DNA of 21,832 bases from CAWVWF01 sp963933885 (GTDB taxonomy: Bacteria; Bacteroidota; Bacteroidia; Flavobacteriales_C; GCA-002722245). The notes under the pieces are model-generated. The model had not been told where the DNA came from. It saw nothing but the letters and a program-made list of their open reading frames with translations, and searched no databases. Below are positions 7,350 through 15,301 of this stretch, in pieces; within the stretch, counting starts at the first letter, position 1; each line of letters opens with the position of its first letter. The stretch spans positions 1 to 21,832 of the forward strand of contig CAWVWF010000036.1 in NCBI GenBank assembly GCA_963933885.1. The letters run 5' to 3'. The position numbers were made by a program, and so were the translations under genes.

Positions 7350-8561
7350 TTAGAATTTCAATTTAACACCAACATATGCATCAAGAGCAGTACTTACTTT
7401 AGGCGTAATAGCTCCAAGAACGTTATTGGTTCCTAGTACTATTTTTAGCTTTTTGAGGAAATTAAGTTCAGTATTAATTCCTACTTGAGCAGCTCCATAT
7501 CCACCATAAGCTACAGTAACTCCAGGCGTGAAAATAGGTAGTTTATAATATGCTCCAACTCTTAAGTAAGGATTGTAATTTGTAAATAAACGGTAACGAG
7601 CGTTTACATCTATTGCTAATTTCCCAAATTGTTGTTTATAATACAAATTGAAATTAATTGGTAGCATTACAAATGAATTCTCTTTCTCGGAATCTAACAA
7701 GCTATCAATAGAAGTTACCTCATTTAAGACTGAGTCTGAAAGTTGGAAAATATTACTTACGTCAATTCCTTCAAATCTTAAAGTTGTATCAATATCGGTA
7801 GATGTAGCAGAAGTCCAAGTAATTCCTCCAATATTTTTCACTTGTAGTAGAAGCTTTAAACTATTAGTCGTATAGCTATAATTAAGATTTACTTTTCCTC
7901 CTATTCCTTTTACTAAGCTAGAGGTCATTGTGTCAGAAAAAGCCATGTTGCCATCCTTAATTGCAATATCTAAATAGTTACCTGAAATTTCTGTAAATAT
8001 TGAAGCAGTAGGGAGTTGAAAACTGGTGAAATTGTGACCAAATACGATTCCTAAGTCGATCCAATAACTACTTCTTCCTTTTACTTCATCATAAGATTTT
8101 CCTAAAGTAAAATCAAGGTATGAATAACTAACAGACTCAAAATATGTATTGTCAAGATTTAAGTTTTTACCAGCATATGGTTGGTTTCCATAAAAAACCA
8201 AATTAAATAAGTCTTTCGAGAAGTTTAAGTTTCCTTCTAAATTAGATCCAAAACCAATTCCCCAAAAACCATTTTTAGTTAAAGAACCTGGCTGTAAGTA
8301 TAAATGGAAATCTGTAGTTAATTCTCCCCCAAAAATATTTCCATTTTTTAAACTTTCGGATGCTTCATCTTTAAGTGCTTTATCAATAAACCCTGGAAAC
8401 AGGAATTTATTCATGAAGTTCTGAGGTATTCCTGTAGAAGCAACTCCTCCATATCCATTGATCACTAATTGATTTACAACTGTGTCAGGTGTGAAAAAAT
8501 TGTTTTGAGCATTTGAAGAAAACGCAAGTACAATTATGCAAGTAAATATTCTTAATCTCAT
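7350..8561 (-). CDS. DUF5723-like outer-membrane beta-barrel protein
   Basis: The 403-residue protein has a cleavable signal peptide (MRLRIFTCIIVLAFSSNAQ) and a body of alternating strands rich in Gly, Tyr and Asn. It ends AYVGVKLKF, a terminal strand with final Phe as in outer-membrane barrels. The mid segment NIGGITWTSATSTDIDTTLRF and the downstream GIDVSN resemble DUF5723 proteins of Bacteroidota (NLGxIxW...), so I place it there. Function is unknown for the family. It follows the large lipoprotein gene by 27 bases on the same strand with no promoter or terminator between, so the two are probably co-expressed and may form an outer-membrane pair. Its 3' end faces the methyltransferase remnant. 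Confidence 0.7.
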   Translation of the reverse strand: MRLRIFTCIIVLAFSSNAQNNFFTPDTVVNQLVINGYGGVASTGIPQNFMNKFLFPGFIDKALKDEASESLKNGNIFGGELTTDFHLYLQPGSLTKNGFWGIGFGSNLEGNLNFSKDLFNLVFYGNQPYAGKNLNLDNTYFESVSYSYLDFTLGKSYDEVKGRSSYWIDLGIVFGHNFTSFQLPTASIFTEISGNYLDIAIKDGNMAFSDTMTSSLVKGIGGKVNLNYSYTTNSLKLLLQVKNIGGITWTSATSTDIDTTLRFEGIDVSNIFQLSDSVLNEVTSIDSLLDSEKENSFVMLPINFNLYYKQQFGKLAIDVNARYRLFTNYNPYLRVGAYYKLPIFTPGVTVAYGGYGAAQVGINTELNFLKKLKIVLGTNNVLGAITPKVSTALDAYVGVKLKF

Positions 8562-8588
8562 CGTAATGAATTTGAGTAGTTTTTTATT

Positions 8589-10751
8589 TTAGTTAGAAAG
8601 CATGTAGTTGAAGTCTCCAACTAATTTCACATTGAAATTGTAATAACTATATAGTTTATAGTGAATTGCAGAAGGATCTGACATATCGAAAGTATGAAAT
8701 CCTGCGATGATGTAAATCTTCTTAGCAGTTTTAATAAGATCCATTCTCCCCTTCGTAATATTAAATTTAATCTGAGATTGATTCGTTGAAATTACTTTTC
8801 CATTCCCATCAATGTTTCCTCTAATGATAGTTTGGTCATTCCATAAAGAATCAATGATCATATCATTGTCATCCAAAAAATATAAGGTTGTAGTTGCATC
8901 AAAAGGAAAACCATTGTCTACAAATAATGTGAATTCTCCATTTTCAACACCTCCATTGTCCTCGGAATTAAAAGAAAAATCAAGCGTGTCAACCAAAACA
9001 AGAGAATCTGCAATAAACGATAATGGAATTTCCATGTTAAGGTTTGCTGTCATTCCATCCTCATAATATAAAAAGTTTGGAGGATTATTAACAACAGTAT
9101 CCACATGGTTAGAAGGATTATCAACTCCATTGATTTCAACACTCATGTCGTAAATAATTTTATTTGGCAAGTTGCTAATGAAGTCAGTAATATTAGAATT
9201 TCCTGAATTCAACGTTTTACTTGAACTAACATGATTTGCCGAAGTACCTCCGTCGGTAGCTTTAGCGATATCCATCGTGTTATCATTCATTGTAAGTGCA
9301 ACAACATTACCTTGGGCATTTTTACTCCACAAATTATTGAAAGTAGCTAAAGCTGAAGCTCCAATTCCGTTATCCGTTTCTATTTCAAAAGTAACTTCTT
9401 CTAAATCGATAGAACCGCTCCTAACGTTATCAAACATATCTAAAGAAACAGAATCAGGTCCAACTTTTTTAATAGTATTTCCCATGTGTCCACGAGCATA
9501 CTTTGGAGTTAAATCAACAATACTTGCATGTACATAAAGTGTGTCATCAAGAGCAATTGTTTTCAGCTGTCCCGAGTATTGAATTCTCGCTTCAAGTATT
9601 GTAATATATGCGTTAACAATTTCTTTTGCATCTCCGGCTGTACCACTTCCATCATAATCTACATTTGGACTATAATGGCTTTCTATACCATAACCATTAA
9701 GTAAAAAGTAATATCCATCCATTGGATAAACAGCATTCATTGTCGAAAAACCAGCGGGTGGAGCAGGTGGAATAACTGTATCAATTTTAAAAGGAAGACC
9801 TGTTACTGGATGAACCAAGTTCGGAACAGTGTAGGTGATGTATATTGAATCTTGAAGACTTGAGAACATGTCAAAATTAATAGCTCCATCTCTTAAAATT
9901 GCATCTTTAAAAACGTAGTCGATTCCAGGAGCGAATGTTACAAGTTTCTTTTCGTCAACAACATTTTGCTCTGGCCAGATAGCAGTAGCTTCTTTTGGTT
10001 TAAGATTTTTAATAATTATTTGTGCAGTCAATGCCGCATTTGTATCAATTAATACTGGTGTACCTCCAGATCCTGGAGTAGTAAGAGAAACTATTTGAGC
10101 TATTAAATCAGCATAAATTGTTTTTCCATCTATAGGGATGTCCTTAGTGAAAACAGTATTTTTAGGAATGGTAACAAATGTGTCTCTTAGTATTAAACCA
10201 CCACCATGTACGGGAGCATTACTTACCATAAAGTCAACATCGTTAATATCCATGGGAAGATCATTCGTGATAATGATTTCAGCAGTACCGCTGTCAACAA
10301 TCATACTTTCAAAGAAACTTCCCATATCAATTTCAATATCACCAGAACTTAAACCTATAAGTGCCGGAATAGGAAGAGAATTATTATGATTAGCAAGAAT
10401 AATAGATCCTACAAATCCTCCTTGAGCTCTTGCTATTTCACCAAGTGTTAAAACATAAGTAACTGTATCGTTAGGAAGTTCTAATGATTGTAAACTTGCT
10501 CCGAATTCGAAAACAGTATCTGGAAATTGAATTAAACTATCGGCCGTGATAGAATATAGTTCTGTTGAGTAGACTAATTTTAAAGTACTATCAGGGTTTT
10601 CAACTACATCACTATTTTGTAGTAAGTCAGATATAGTTAAGTCAGATTTTACAATAGGCGTAAGTAAATCTGTATTCCAAGTTGTTTTTTTGTCTTTAAC
10701 ACAGGCTATGATCAATAAAGACGATAAGGCGATGAAGAGTAGTTTTTTCAT
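8589..10751 (-). CDS. Large lipoprotein of unknown function
   Basis: The 720-residue protein starts with a classic lipoprotein signal (MKKLLFIALSSLLIIAC, Cys17 lipidated) followed by VKDKKTTWNTDLLTPIVKSD. The rest is predicted beta-rich, with many Asp, Asn and Thr and repeated segments such as SADSLxF/DTxxF that suggest several immunoglobulin-like or similar sandwich domains; I recognise no catalytic motif. The segment YPMDGYYFLLNGYGIESHYS with DYDGSGTAGD next to it has a DxDGSG pattern that could bind calcium. No residues between the Cys and Lys19 give a clear surface-export signal, so it may sit on either face of the outer membrane. It leads a two-gene unit with the DUF5723-like barrel. I do not recognise a named family. 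Confidence 0.75.
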   Translation of the reverse strand: MKKLLFIALSSLLIIACVKDKKTTWNTDLLTPIVKSDLTISDLLQNSDVVENPDSTLKLVYSTELYSITADSLIQFPDTVFEFGASLQSLELPNDTVTYVLTLGEIARAQGGFVGSIILANHNNSLPIPALIGLSSGDIEIDMGSFFESMIVDSGTAEIIITNDLPMDINDVDFMVSNAPVHGGGLILRDTFVTIPKNTVFTKDIPIDGKTIYADLIAQIVSLTTPGSGGTPVLIDTNAALTAQIIIKNLKPKEATAIWPEQNVVDEKKLVTFAPGIDYVFKDAILRDGAINFDMFSSLQDSIYITYTVPNLVHPVTGLPFKIDTVIPPAPPAGFSTMNAVYPMDGYYFLLNGYGIESHYSPNVDYDGSGTAGDAKEIVNAYITILEARIQYSGQLKTIALDDTLYVHASIVDLTPKYARGHMGNTIKKVGPDSVSLDMFDNVRSGSIDLEEVTFEIETDNGIGASALATFNNLWSKNAQGNVVALTMNDNTMDIAKATDGGTSANHVSSSKTLNSGNSNITDFISNLPNKIIYDMSVEINGVDNPSNHVDTVVNNPPNFLYYEDGMTANLNMEIPLSFIADSLVLVDTLDFSFNSEDNGGVENGEFTLFVDNGFPFDATTTLYFLDDNDMIIDSLWNDQTIIRGNIDGNGKVISTNQSQIKFNITKGRMDLIKTAKKIYIIAGFHTFDMSDPSAIHYKLYSYYNFNVKLVGDFNYMLSN

Positions 10752-10757
10752 AAGAGA

Positions 10758-10788
10758 TAAAGTTAGCAGTTTACTGGGAATTGACCAA
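10758..10788 (-). promoter_or_regulatory. Possible promoter of the lipoprotein/barrel pair
   Basis: On the minus strand: TTG (10788-10786), a 20-base spacer and TAACTTTA (10765-10758), seven of eight positions of the family -7 element if the last base is excused. It ends only six bases before the ATG, so transcripts would have almost no leader; that makes the assignment uncertain. Confidence 0.3.
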
Positions 10789-10850
10789 GTGTTTTAAGTT
10801 TTGCGATAGACGTGTAGTCACATCAAAAGTTGCCTGAGCTTAGTCTAGTA

Positions 10851-11738
10851 TTATTTTCTAGACATAATGATTACACCCAGTATTACAATGAAAGTTCCTC
10901 CTACTTGGTAATATGAGATCTGTTCACCAAGTAAAAAATAACCTAATACTATTACAGATATTGGACCTACACTGGATAAGATAGAAGTGGTACTTGAACC
11001 AATTGTTTTAATTGCAGCACTCATCATGTAAGAAGGTAAAACAGTATTAAAAACAGCTATTACCATTCCTAATGCATAAACTTGCCATGGAAATGAAGTT
11101 ATATCAACATCACTTTTAATTCCGGAATGAATCAAAACCGATATACACGAAACGATCATACAATAGGTTGTAAACCGTTTTACGCCAAACTTAGGAATGA
11201 GCTTCTCACTCCCGACTAGGTATATTGAAAATGTAACTGCACTTGCGAAAATTAAACCAACACCTAGCCAAAAATCTTCTTGGATATCATCTTGTAATTT
11301 CCCCCAGAACGCAACTCCAATTCCGATATAAGCAAAGACGATTGCTATAACTTTATAAATAGATATTTTCCTTTTGAAATAAATTGCTGCTAGTACAGTC
11401 GTGATAGTTGGGTATATAAAAAGAACAAGCCTTTCTAAGCTAGCAGTTATGTGTTGTAACCCTATGAAATCTAAATAACTAGCAAGGTAGTATCCAATTA
11501 CACCAAGAAATATTAAAGTAAGCCAATCCTTTTTTGAGTGTTTTTCAGAATCAGTTTTACTTTTTTTATTAAAAGCAATAAATAAGTATATAGGCAAAGC
11601 AAATCCCATTCTAAGTAGTAGTAAACTCAAACTATCTATATTATATTCATAAGATAGTTTTACCATCACTGCCTTGCTGGAAAACAATATTGCACCAACT
11701 AAGGCTAATATAACCGCTAAGGCTTTTTTGTTATTCAT
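10851..11738 (-). CDS. EamA/DMT-family transporter
   Basis: The 295-residue inner-membrane protein has about ten hydrophobic helices arranged as two EamA repeats of five. The first repeat begins LALVGAILFSSKAVMVKLSY and includes the RMGFALPIYL helix; the second begins near LGVGLIFASAVTFSIYLVG and ends with SSVGPISVIVLGYFLLGEQ, a typical DMT signature. Such proteins export metabolites such as amino acids or nucleotides' precursors; the substrate here cannot be predicted. The start ATG overlaps the stop of the DUF1801 gene by four bases (ATGA), making it the last gene of the three-gene unit starting with the pseudouridine synthase. No hairpin terminator is visible in the 99 bases before the downstream lipoprotein gene, so some read-through is possible. 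Confidence 0.9.
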   Translation of the reverse strand: MNNKKALAVILALVGAILFSSKAVMVKLSYEYNIDSLSLLLLRMGFALPIYLFIAFNKKSKTDSEKHSKKDWLTLIFLGVIGYYLASYLDFIGLQHITASLERLVLFIYPTITTVLAAIYFKRKISIYKVIAIVFAYIGIGVAFWGKLQDDIQEDFWLGVGLIFASAVTFSIYLVGSEKLIPKFGVKRFTTYCMIVSCISVLIHSGIKSDVDITSFPWQVYALGMVIAVFNTVLPSYMMSAAIKTIGSSTTSILSSVGPISVIVLGYFLLGEQISYYQVGGTFIVILGVIIMSRK

Positions 11739-12091
11739 TTCTTTAAGGAATTAATGTGCTTTTTTTGTTGGTTAAGTACATTTATTAAATCGTTAATAGG
11801 AATGTCTTCTGCAGGAGAAATATCCATACTCTTCATAGATTTCCTGTCTTTTGTTTGCAATTCTTTGTGATTTATGAAAGTACCATAATTAAACAATACA
11901 TATGGAACTCTAGTCTTTTTATCCTGCCAGATATAGCACATTATTTTCTTCTTGAAAGTAAAACAAGGCAATCCATATTTCAAACATTGCTCTACGTTTT
12001 CATCCCAAGCGAAAATGATATCTTTAAGGGCAAGGAAAACGCTCTTGTTTGGTTCCTTAGCATCAAAATAAAATTTTTCTAAACCGTTCAT
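11735..12091 (-). CDS. DUF1801 (YdhG-like) domain protein
   Basis: A 118-residue cytoplasmic protein of the DUF1801 family. Characteristic parts are the N-terminal FYFDAKEPNKSVFLALKDII, the central EQCLKYGLPCFTFKKKIMCY block, and the end with MKSMDISPAEDIPINDLI. The family adopts a YdhG-like fold whose biochemical role is not known. Length agrees with the family. The start overlaps the stop of the pseudouridine synthase gene by four bases and its own stop overlaps the EamA start by four, so the three are almost surely translated from one mRNA. No signal peptide or membrane segment. Confidence 0.8.
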   Translation of the reverse strand: MNGLEKFYFDAKEPNKSVFLALKDIIFAWDENVEQCLKYGLPCFTFKKKIMCYIWQDKKTRVPYVLFNYGTFINHKELQTKDRKSMKSMDISPAEDIPINDLINVLNQQKKHINSLKK

Positions 12092-12984
12092 TTTTTTTGA
12101 AATTTTAAATGTCGTTCTTCTTCTCTTTTTATGAGTGTGATGAACTTAACAGGTGTAGGGAGCGTTATTTTTATTGGAGAATTATTTATCGGATGATTAA
12201 ATTCTAATTGAACCGCTGTAAGAAATAAACCTTTGTGTTCTAGTGTTTTTCCTTTTTCACCATATTCCATGTCTCCAACAATTGGAAAACCAAGTTCTGA
12301 TAAATGAATTCTTAATTGGTGTGTCCTTCCTGTTATAGGTTGAAGTTGGAGTAATGACAAATAATCATTTCTTAAACTAATAGAACTACTTATCTTTTTA
12401 ACATTAGTAATCGATTTTTTACCAGAAATGTCTGAGTCGATTATTGAAATTTCTGAAGGGAAATCTCCTTGAACTACTGCGTTATACGTTTTAGTGATTT
12501 GTTTTTCTTCAAGCATATCTCCCAATTTAATATGAGCAGAGATACTTTTAGATATGATAACCATTCCACTTGTAGCCGAATCTAAGCGATGAACAGGTTT
12601 TGGCCATTTCAAAGCATCTTTAAGATTGGAAACTTGTACTTGGTTTTGAATTACATTCTCTAGGGTTCTGAATAAATTACCAGAAGTAACTAAACCAGAA
12701 GGTTTATTTACGATTGCTAAATCTTCATCTTCAAATAAAACATCGATTTCAAGGGGGAAGGGGCGGGGACTTTTTTCTTCCAGTTCAAATAATTGAACAG
12801 TATCATTCAATGTTAAAAACCGACCACCTTCTGTGATTTTATTATTTAATTGAATCCCACCTTTTTTTATTCCTTTTTTAACACTCTTATTAGAAGGGTA
12901 TTGTACGAACAACCCTCTGCAATATTCTTCAAAGCGCATTGGGACTTGTAACGATTTAACAATATGTGATTCTAAAATATACAA
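12088..12984 (-). CDS. RluA-family pseudouridine synthase
   Basis: Predicted to isomerise uridine to pseudouridine in rRNA or tRNA. The 298-residue protein has an N-terminal S4-like RNA-binding segment at about 15-65 (RFEEYCRGLFV ... GGIQLNN) and the catalytic domain from about 78, with VNKPSGLVTSG (92-102) and the RluA motif HRLDSATSG (132-140), in which Asp135 is the catalytic aspartate. The later block GRTHQLRIHLSELGFPIVGD is also typical. All key residues are present. The target site (RluC, RluD or TruC type) cannot be read from the sequence. It is the first gene of a three-gene unit with ATGA overlaps. A -7-like TAATTTTA lies at 13012-13005, about 20 bases upstream. Confidence 0.9.
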   Translation of the reverse strand: MYILESHIVKSLQVPMRFEEYCRGLFVQYPSNKSVKKGIKKGGIQLNNKITEGGRFLTLNDTVQLFELEEKSPRPFPLEIDVLFEDEDLAIVNKPSGLVTSGNLFRTLENVIQNQVQVSNLKDALKWPKPVHRLDSATSGMVIISKSISAHIKLGDMLEEKQITKTYNAVVQGDFPSEISIIDSDISGKKSITNVKKISSSISLRNDYLSLLQLQPITGRTHQLRIHLSELGFPIVGDMEYGEKGKTLEHKGLFLTAVQLEFNHPINNSPIKITLPTPVKFITLIKREEERHLKFQKK

Positions 12985-13004
12985 GGAGCAATCAGAAATT
13001 TCGT

Positions 13005-13012
13005 TAAAATTA
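13005..13012 (-). promoter_or_regulatory. Possible -7 element of the pseudouridine synthase operon
   Basis: TAATTTTA on the minus strand matches TAnnTTTG except at the last base and lies 20 bases before the ATG at 12984. TTG triplets upstream sit at spacers of 13 or 24 bases, neither ideal. Confidence 0.25.
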
Positions 13013-13058
13013 ATCTAAATTTAAACAATCATTGAACAATAAAAGATCGAGTTTTAAA

Positions 13059-13472
13059 ATGTCACCTAAAAAATCAAATTACCCATATTACGCAAAATGG
13101 TGGTTTTTTATAGGGATGATATTTCTAAGCTGGATAACACCAATTACATCAAACTGGAATACTTATTTTTTTGGTGAGCAAATAGAAGCTCATTTAGCTA
13201 GGATTTATGATGAAGATCTTGGGCGAATTGTAAGAAAGTATGTTTTTAAATATGAGGGATATCCTTATTTTTCAAAATATAAAGAGGTGATAAATCATAA
13301 GAATATGCCTGTAACGGTTGAATTATATTTTAAGGAAGATAATCCTAATGAAAATTTTATTGGAATATTAGAATACATCTATTTTGGAAAAAGATTAATA
13401 TTCCCAATTTTGTTCCAAATGCTAATGATTTCATTCTTCTTTTTAGTTAGGACAAAAGAATATAATACTTAG
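13059..13472 (+). CDS. Small two-helix membrane protein, unknown function
   Basis: From the ATG at 13059 this gives 137 residues: a basic N-terminus, a first membrane helix at about 13-33 (KWWFFIGMIFLSWITPITSN), a soluble domain of about 75 residues with charged and aromatic residues (ARIYDEDLGRIVRKYVFKYE, then VTVELYFKEDNPNENFIG), and a second helix at about 111-130 (LIFPILFQMLMISFFFLV), then a short basic tail. The topology suggests the central domain lies in the periplasm. A TTG nine codons upstream is possible but would overlap the likely divergent promoter zone. I recognise no family. It diverges from the pseudouridine synthase gene and converges on apaG with a four-base overlap. Confidence 0.65.
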   Translation: MSPKKSNYPYYAKWWFFIGMIFLSWITPITSNWNTYFFGEQIEAHLARIYDEDLGRIVRKYVFKYEGYPYFSKYKEVINHKNMPVTVELYFKEDNPNENFIGILEYIYFGKRLIFPILFQMLMISFFFLVRTKEYNT

Positions 13473-13855
13473 TTTAAAATAAAAGGAGCTATTAAGTCAA
13501 ATTCAGGAATGTATACTTTGAATGTTTCTTCAGTAATTACATTTTGCATAACGTAATACCCTCTCATTCTCCCAATAGGTGAAGTTAGTTGAGTGCCGGA
13601 CTCATATTCGTGAGATTCACCTTGTTTTATTATCGGTTGCTCACCAATAACGCCTGGACCTTCAACTTCATATTGATCACCTTTAGAATCGAAAACAAAC
13701 CATTTTCTAGATAATAATTGAACAGAAAAGTCATTTTCGTTAGCGATTTCAATATGGTAAGAAAAAACAAATTTTGATGCCTCTTGTTGAGAGAATTCTT
13801 CTTCATAAGAACTATGTACCGTAATCTCAACACCTTCCGTCGTAAAGCTTTCCAT
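13469..13855 (-). CDS. apaG: ApaG family protein
   Basis: A 128-residue single-domain protein with the fibronectin-III-like ApaG fold. Recognisable blocks are the start TTEGVEITVHSSYEEEFS, the core FVFSYHIEIANENDFSVQLL followed by SRKWFVFDSKGDQYEVEGPGV, and the end IGRMRGYYVM, including the GxGVxGxxP loop (GPGVIGEQPII). ApaG in enterobacteria is linked to Co2+ resistance and Mg2+ efflux, and the domain also occurs in F-box proteins, but its reaction is not established. The ATG at 13855 (MESFTTEG) fits the family; an ATG at 13885 would add ten residues unlike it. It follows the Plug gene by 32 bases and has its own -7 element. Its 3' end overlaps the convergent small membrane protein gene by four bases. 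Confidence 0.9.
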   Translation of the reverse strand: MESFTTEGVEITVHSSYEEEFSQQEASKFVFSYHIEIANENDFSVQLLSRKWFVFDSKGDQYEVEGPGVIGEQPIIKQGESHEYESGTQLTSPIGRMRGYYVMQNVITEETFKVYIPEFDLIAPFILN

Positions 13856-13859
13856 ATTG

Positions 13860-13867
13860 CAAAAGTA
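13860..13867 (-). promoter_or_regulatory. -7 element directly before apaG
   Basis: TACTTTTG on the minus strand matches TAnnTTTG at every defined position but ends four bases before the apaG ATG at 13855. A TTG lies upstream with a short 15-base spacer (13885-13883). If used, the transcript would be leaderless or nearly so. Confidence 0.45.
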
Positions 13868-13887
13868 CGAAAGAATTATATTCAACG

Positions 13888-15150
13888 CTACTGATAAATA
13901 AATCTTTTAACACCAATTAACTTCTGAGCGTTGTCGCTAAAGCCTTTATGGTATACTAAGACTGTGTAGATATTCTCTGTTTGATAGAATGTTCCTTCTA
14001 ATGTTTCCCAATTTCCTTTTTTACTATTTCCCTCTCTGAAAAGATAAGAGTAATCATAAACACCTTGTTTTAATAATATACTAGCTTCATACCTTTGAAG
14101 TGAATCTCTGTATAACATTCTAGCATCTAACTTTAGTTCATTTCCTGTAAAACCTCCATTTAAATAAACATTCCCTGTTGCTAACTCCTTTGGGTATGGT
14201 AGCCTGAAGTGAACATGACTATAATCCGCTTCTGTATATGGAGACTTATTAATCTTCGCACCGATATAATAATTCCCATTATGATCAAATTGAGTTGTAT
14301 ACTTTGTAAAAGCTCTTTTGTGATCAACCGTAAGTACGGTATGGTAAATTGAATCTAGATAAATTATTTCTTCAACTCCTAAACCTCCAATGTTTAAGTC
14401 TCTATTATCAAATACTCGATATTCATTACCTCCTTCGAAAACAGTTTCTGCTTCGAAATTATAAATCAATTCTTTGTCTTTAACGAACTTCGGTTTTAAA
14501 TTACTTAGTGCGTTGTCATATCTATTGTTTTGAAGAATAACAACTCTAATCTCATTAAAGGGATCATCTATAGGGAATATGGTGTAGTTAACTTTAAAAT
14601 CAATTTCCTGATGAGTGTATCTATGATCGAAATCAACTGGCGTAGTTGGTTGAGGTTTAATATCAACTTTAGTTTCAGCGATAAATAGCTTTTGAGTCAA
14701 AACAACATCTGCTCTGTCGAAATTATCAAACACAAGTAAAATGTAATTTCCACTTTGTGTTGGTTTGATATTGTTATTGGGAAATGAAATAGAGTAGTGG
14801 ATATAATCAACTGCTGTGTTAATAGAGTAGTCGTAAGTTGTAATTTGTTCCTCTTCAAACCCCTCTAAGTAGTCATTGGGGAATATGTCAGATTGGTTCC
14901 ATTGATCATCACAATGTATTAAGGTGTATGAGTAATCTTTTACCTCATTTGAAATATCATCAAACCTAAGTGTAAGTTGTTTTCCATCATTTAAGTTAAT
15001 CAATGGGAAAGTAGTCTGACTTTCTTCATTGGTTAATATAACAGTATGAATATTCTTTTTGAAAATTTTATTCTCGAAAGCAATACCAAATGAGTTCAAC
15101 TGAATTGAAAGACATATTAAGAGTATTGGACAGTTTTTTAGTAAACTCAT
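13888..15150 (-). CDS. Type IX secretion system Plug protein (DUF5103)
   Basis: The 420-residue protein begins with a signal peptide (MSLLKNCPILLICLSIQLNS) and matches the DUF5103 family by motifs such as LRFDDISNEVKDYSYTLIHC, then QWNQSD and the YDYSINT/YIHYSISFPN block. In Flavobacterium johnsoniae the DUF5103 protein is the Plug that closes the outer-membrane channel SprA of the type IX secretion system (established for that protein; applied here by family). It would sit on the periplasmic side and prevent leakage when no substrate is engaged. The first half holds the conserved beta-sandwich domain; the second half (from about residue 165, DFDHRYTHQEIDFKV) is the C-terminal domain with RDSLQRYEASILLKQGVYDY. 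Length is as expected. It diverges from nqrA across 151 bases and precedes apaG on the same strand. Confidence 0.8.
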   Translation of the reverse strand: MSLLKNCPILLICLSIQLNSFGIAFENKIFKKNIHTVILTNEESQTTFPLINLNDGKQLTLRFDDISNEVKDYSYTLIHCDDQWNQSDIFPNDYLEGFEEEQITTYDYSINTAVDYIHYSISFPNNNIKPTQSGNYILLVFDNFDRADVVLTQKLFIAETKVDIKPQPTTPVDFDHRYTHQEIDFKVNYTIFPIDDPFNEIRVVILQNNRYDNALSNLKPKFVKDKELIYNFEAETVFEGGNEYRVFDNRDLNIGGLGVEEIIYLDSIYHTVLTVDHKRAFTKYTTQFDHNGNYYIGAKINKSPYTEADYSHVHFRLPYPKELATGNVYLNGGFTGNELKLDARMLYRDSLQRYEASILLKQGVYDYSYLFREGNSKKGNWETLEGTFYQTENIYTVLVYHKGFSDNAQKLIGVKRFIYQ

Positions 15151-15165
15151 GTTGTAAAATTAAAA

Positions 15166-15173
15166 CGAAAGTA
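15166..15173 (-). promoter_or_regulatory. Probable -7 element of the Plug gene
   Basis: TACTTTCG on the minus strand matches TAnnTTTG except for one T-to-C change and lies 15 bases before the ATG at 15150. No clear TTG sits at the expected spacing upstream. Confidence 0.35.
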
Positions 15174-15263
15174 GTAGAATAAAATGTGCTTTTGCCTTAT
15201 TTGTAATCATTCTAAATAAAGCACCAAACTTGTTAATTAACGTTAAGACTAGTTCAAATTTAT

Positions 15264-15271
15264 TACTTTTG
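15264..15271 (+). promoter_or_regulatory. -7 element of the nqr operon
   Basis: TACTTTTG matches TAnnTTTG at all defined positions. A weak -33 region (TTA at 15243-15245, 18-base spacer) precedes it. Transcription would begin near 15277, leaving a leader of about 25 bases ahead of the nqrA ATG at 15302, where the purine-rich AAGAGAAG directly precedes the start codon. Confidence 0.6.
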
Positions 15272-15301
15272 CACCTTGATTATTCATCGAATTAAGAGAA
15301 G

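Noticed and set aside
8812..10389. Several short plus-strand frames over the lipoprotein gene
   Set aside because: They are shadows of the 720-codon minus-strand gene and lack conserved motifs or start signals.
13630..13833. Minus-strand frame of 67 codons inside apaG
   Set aside because: It lies in another frame of a well-supported conserved gene and has no independent features.
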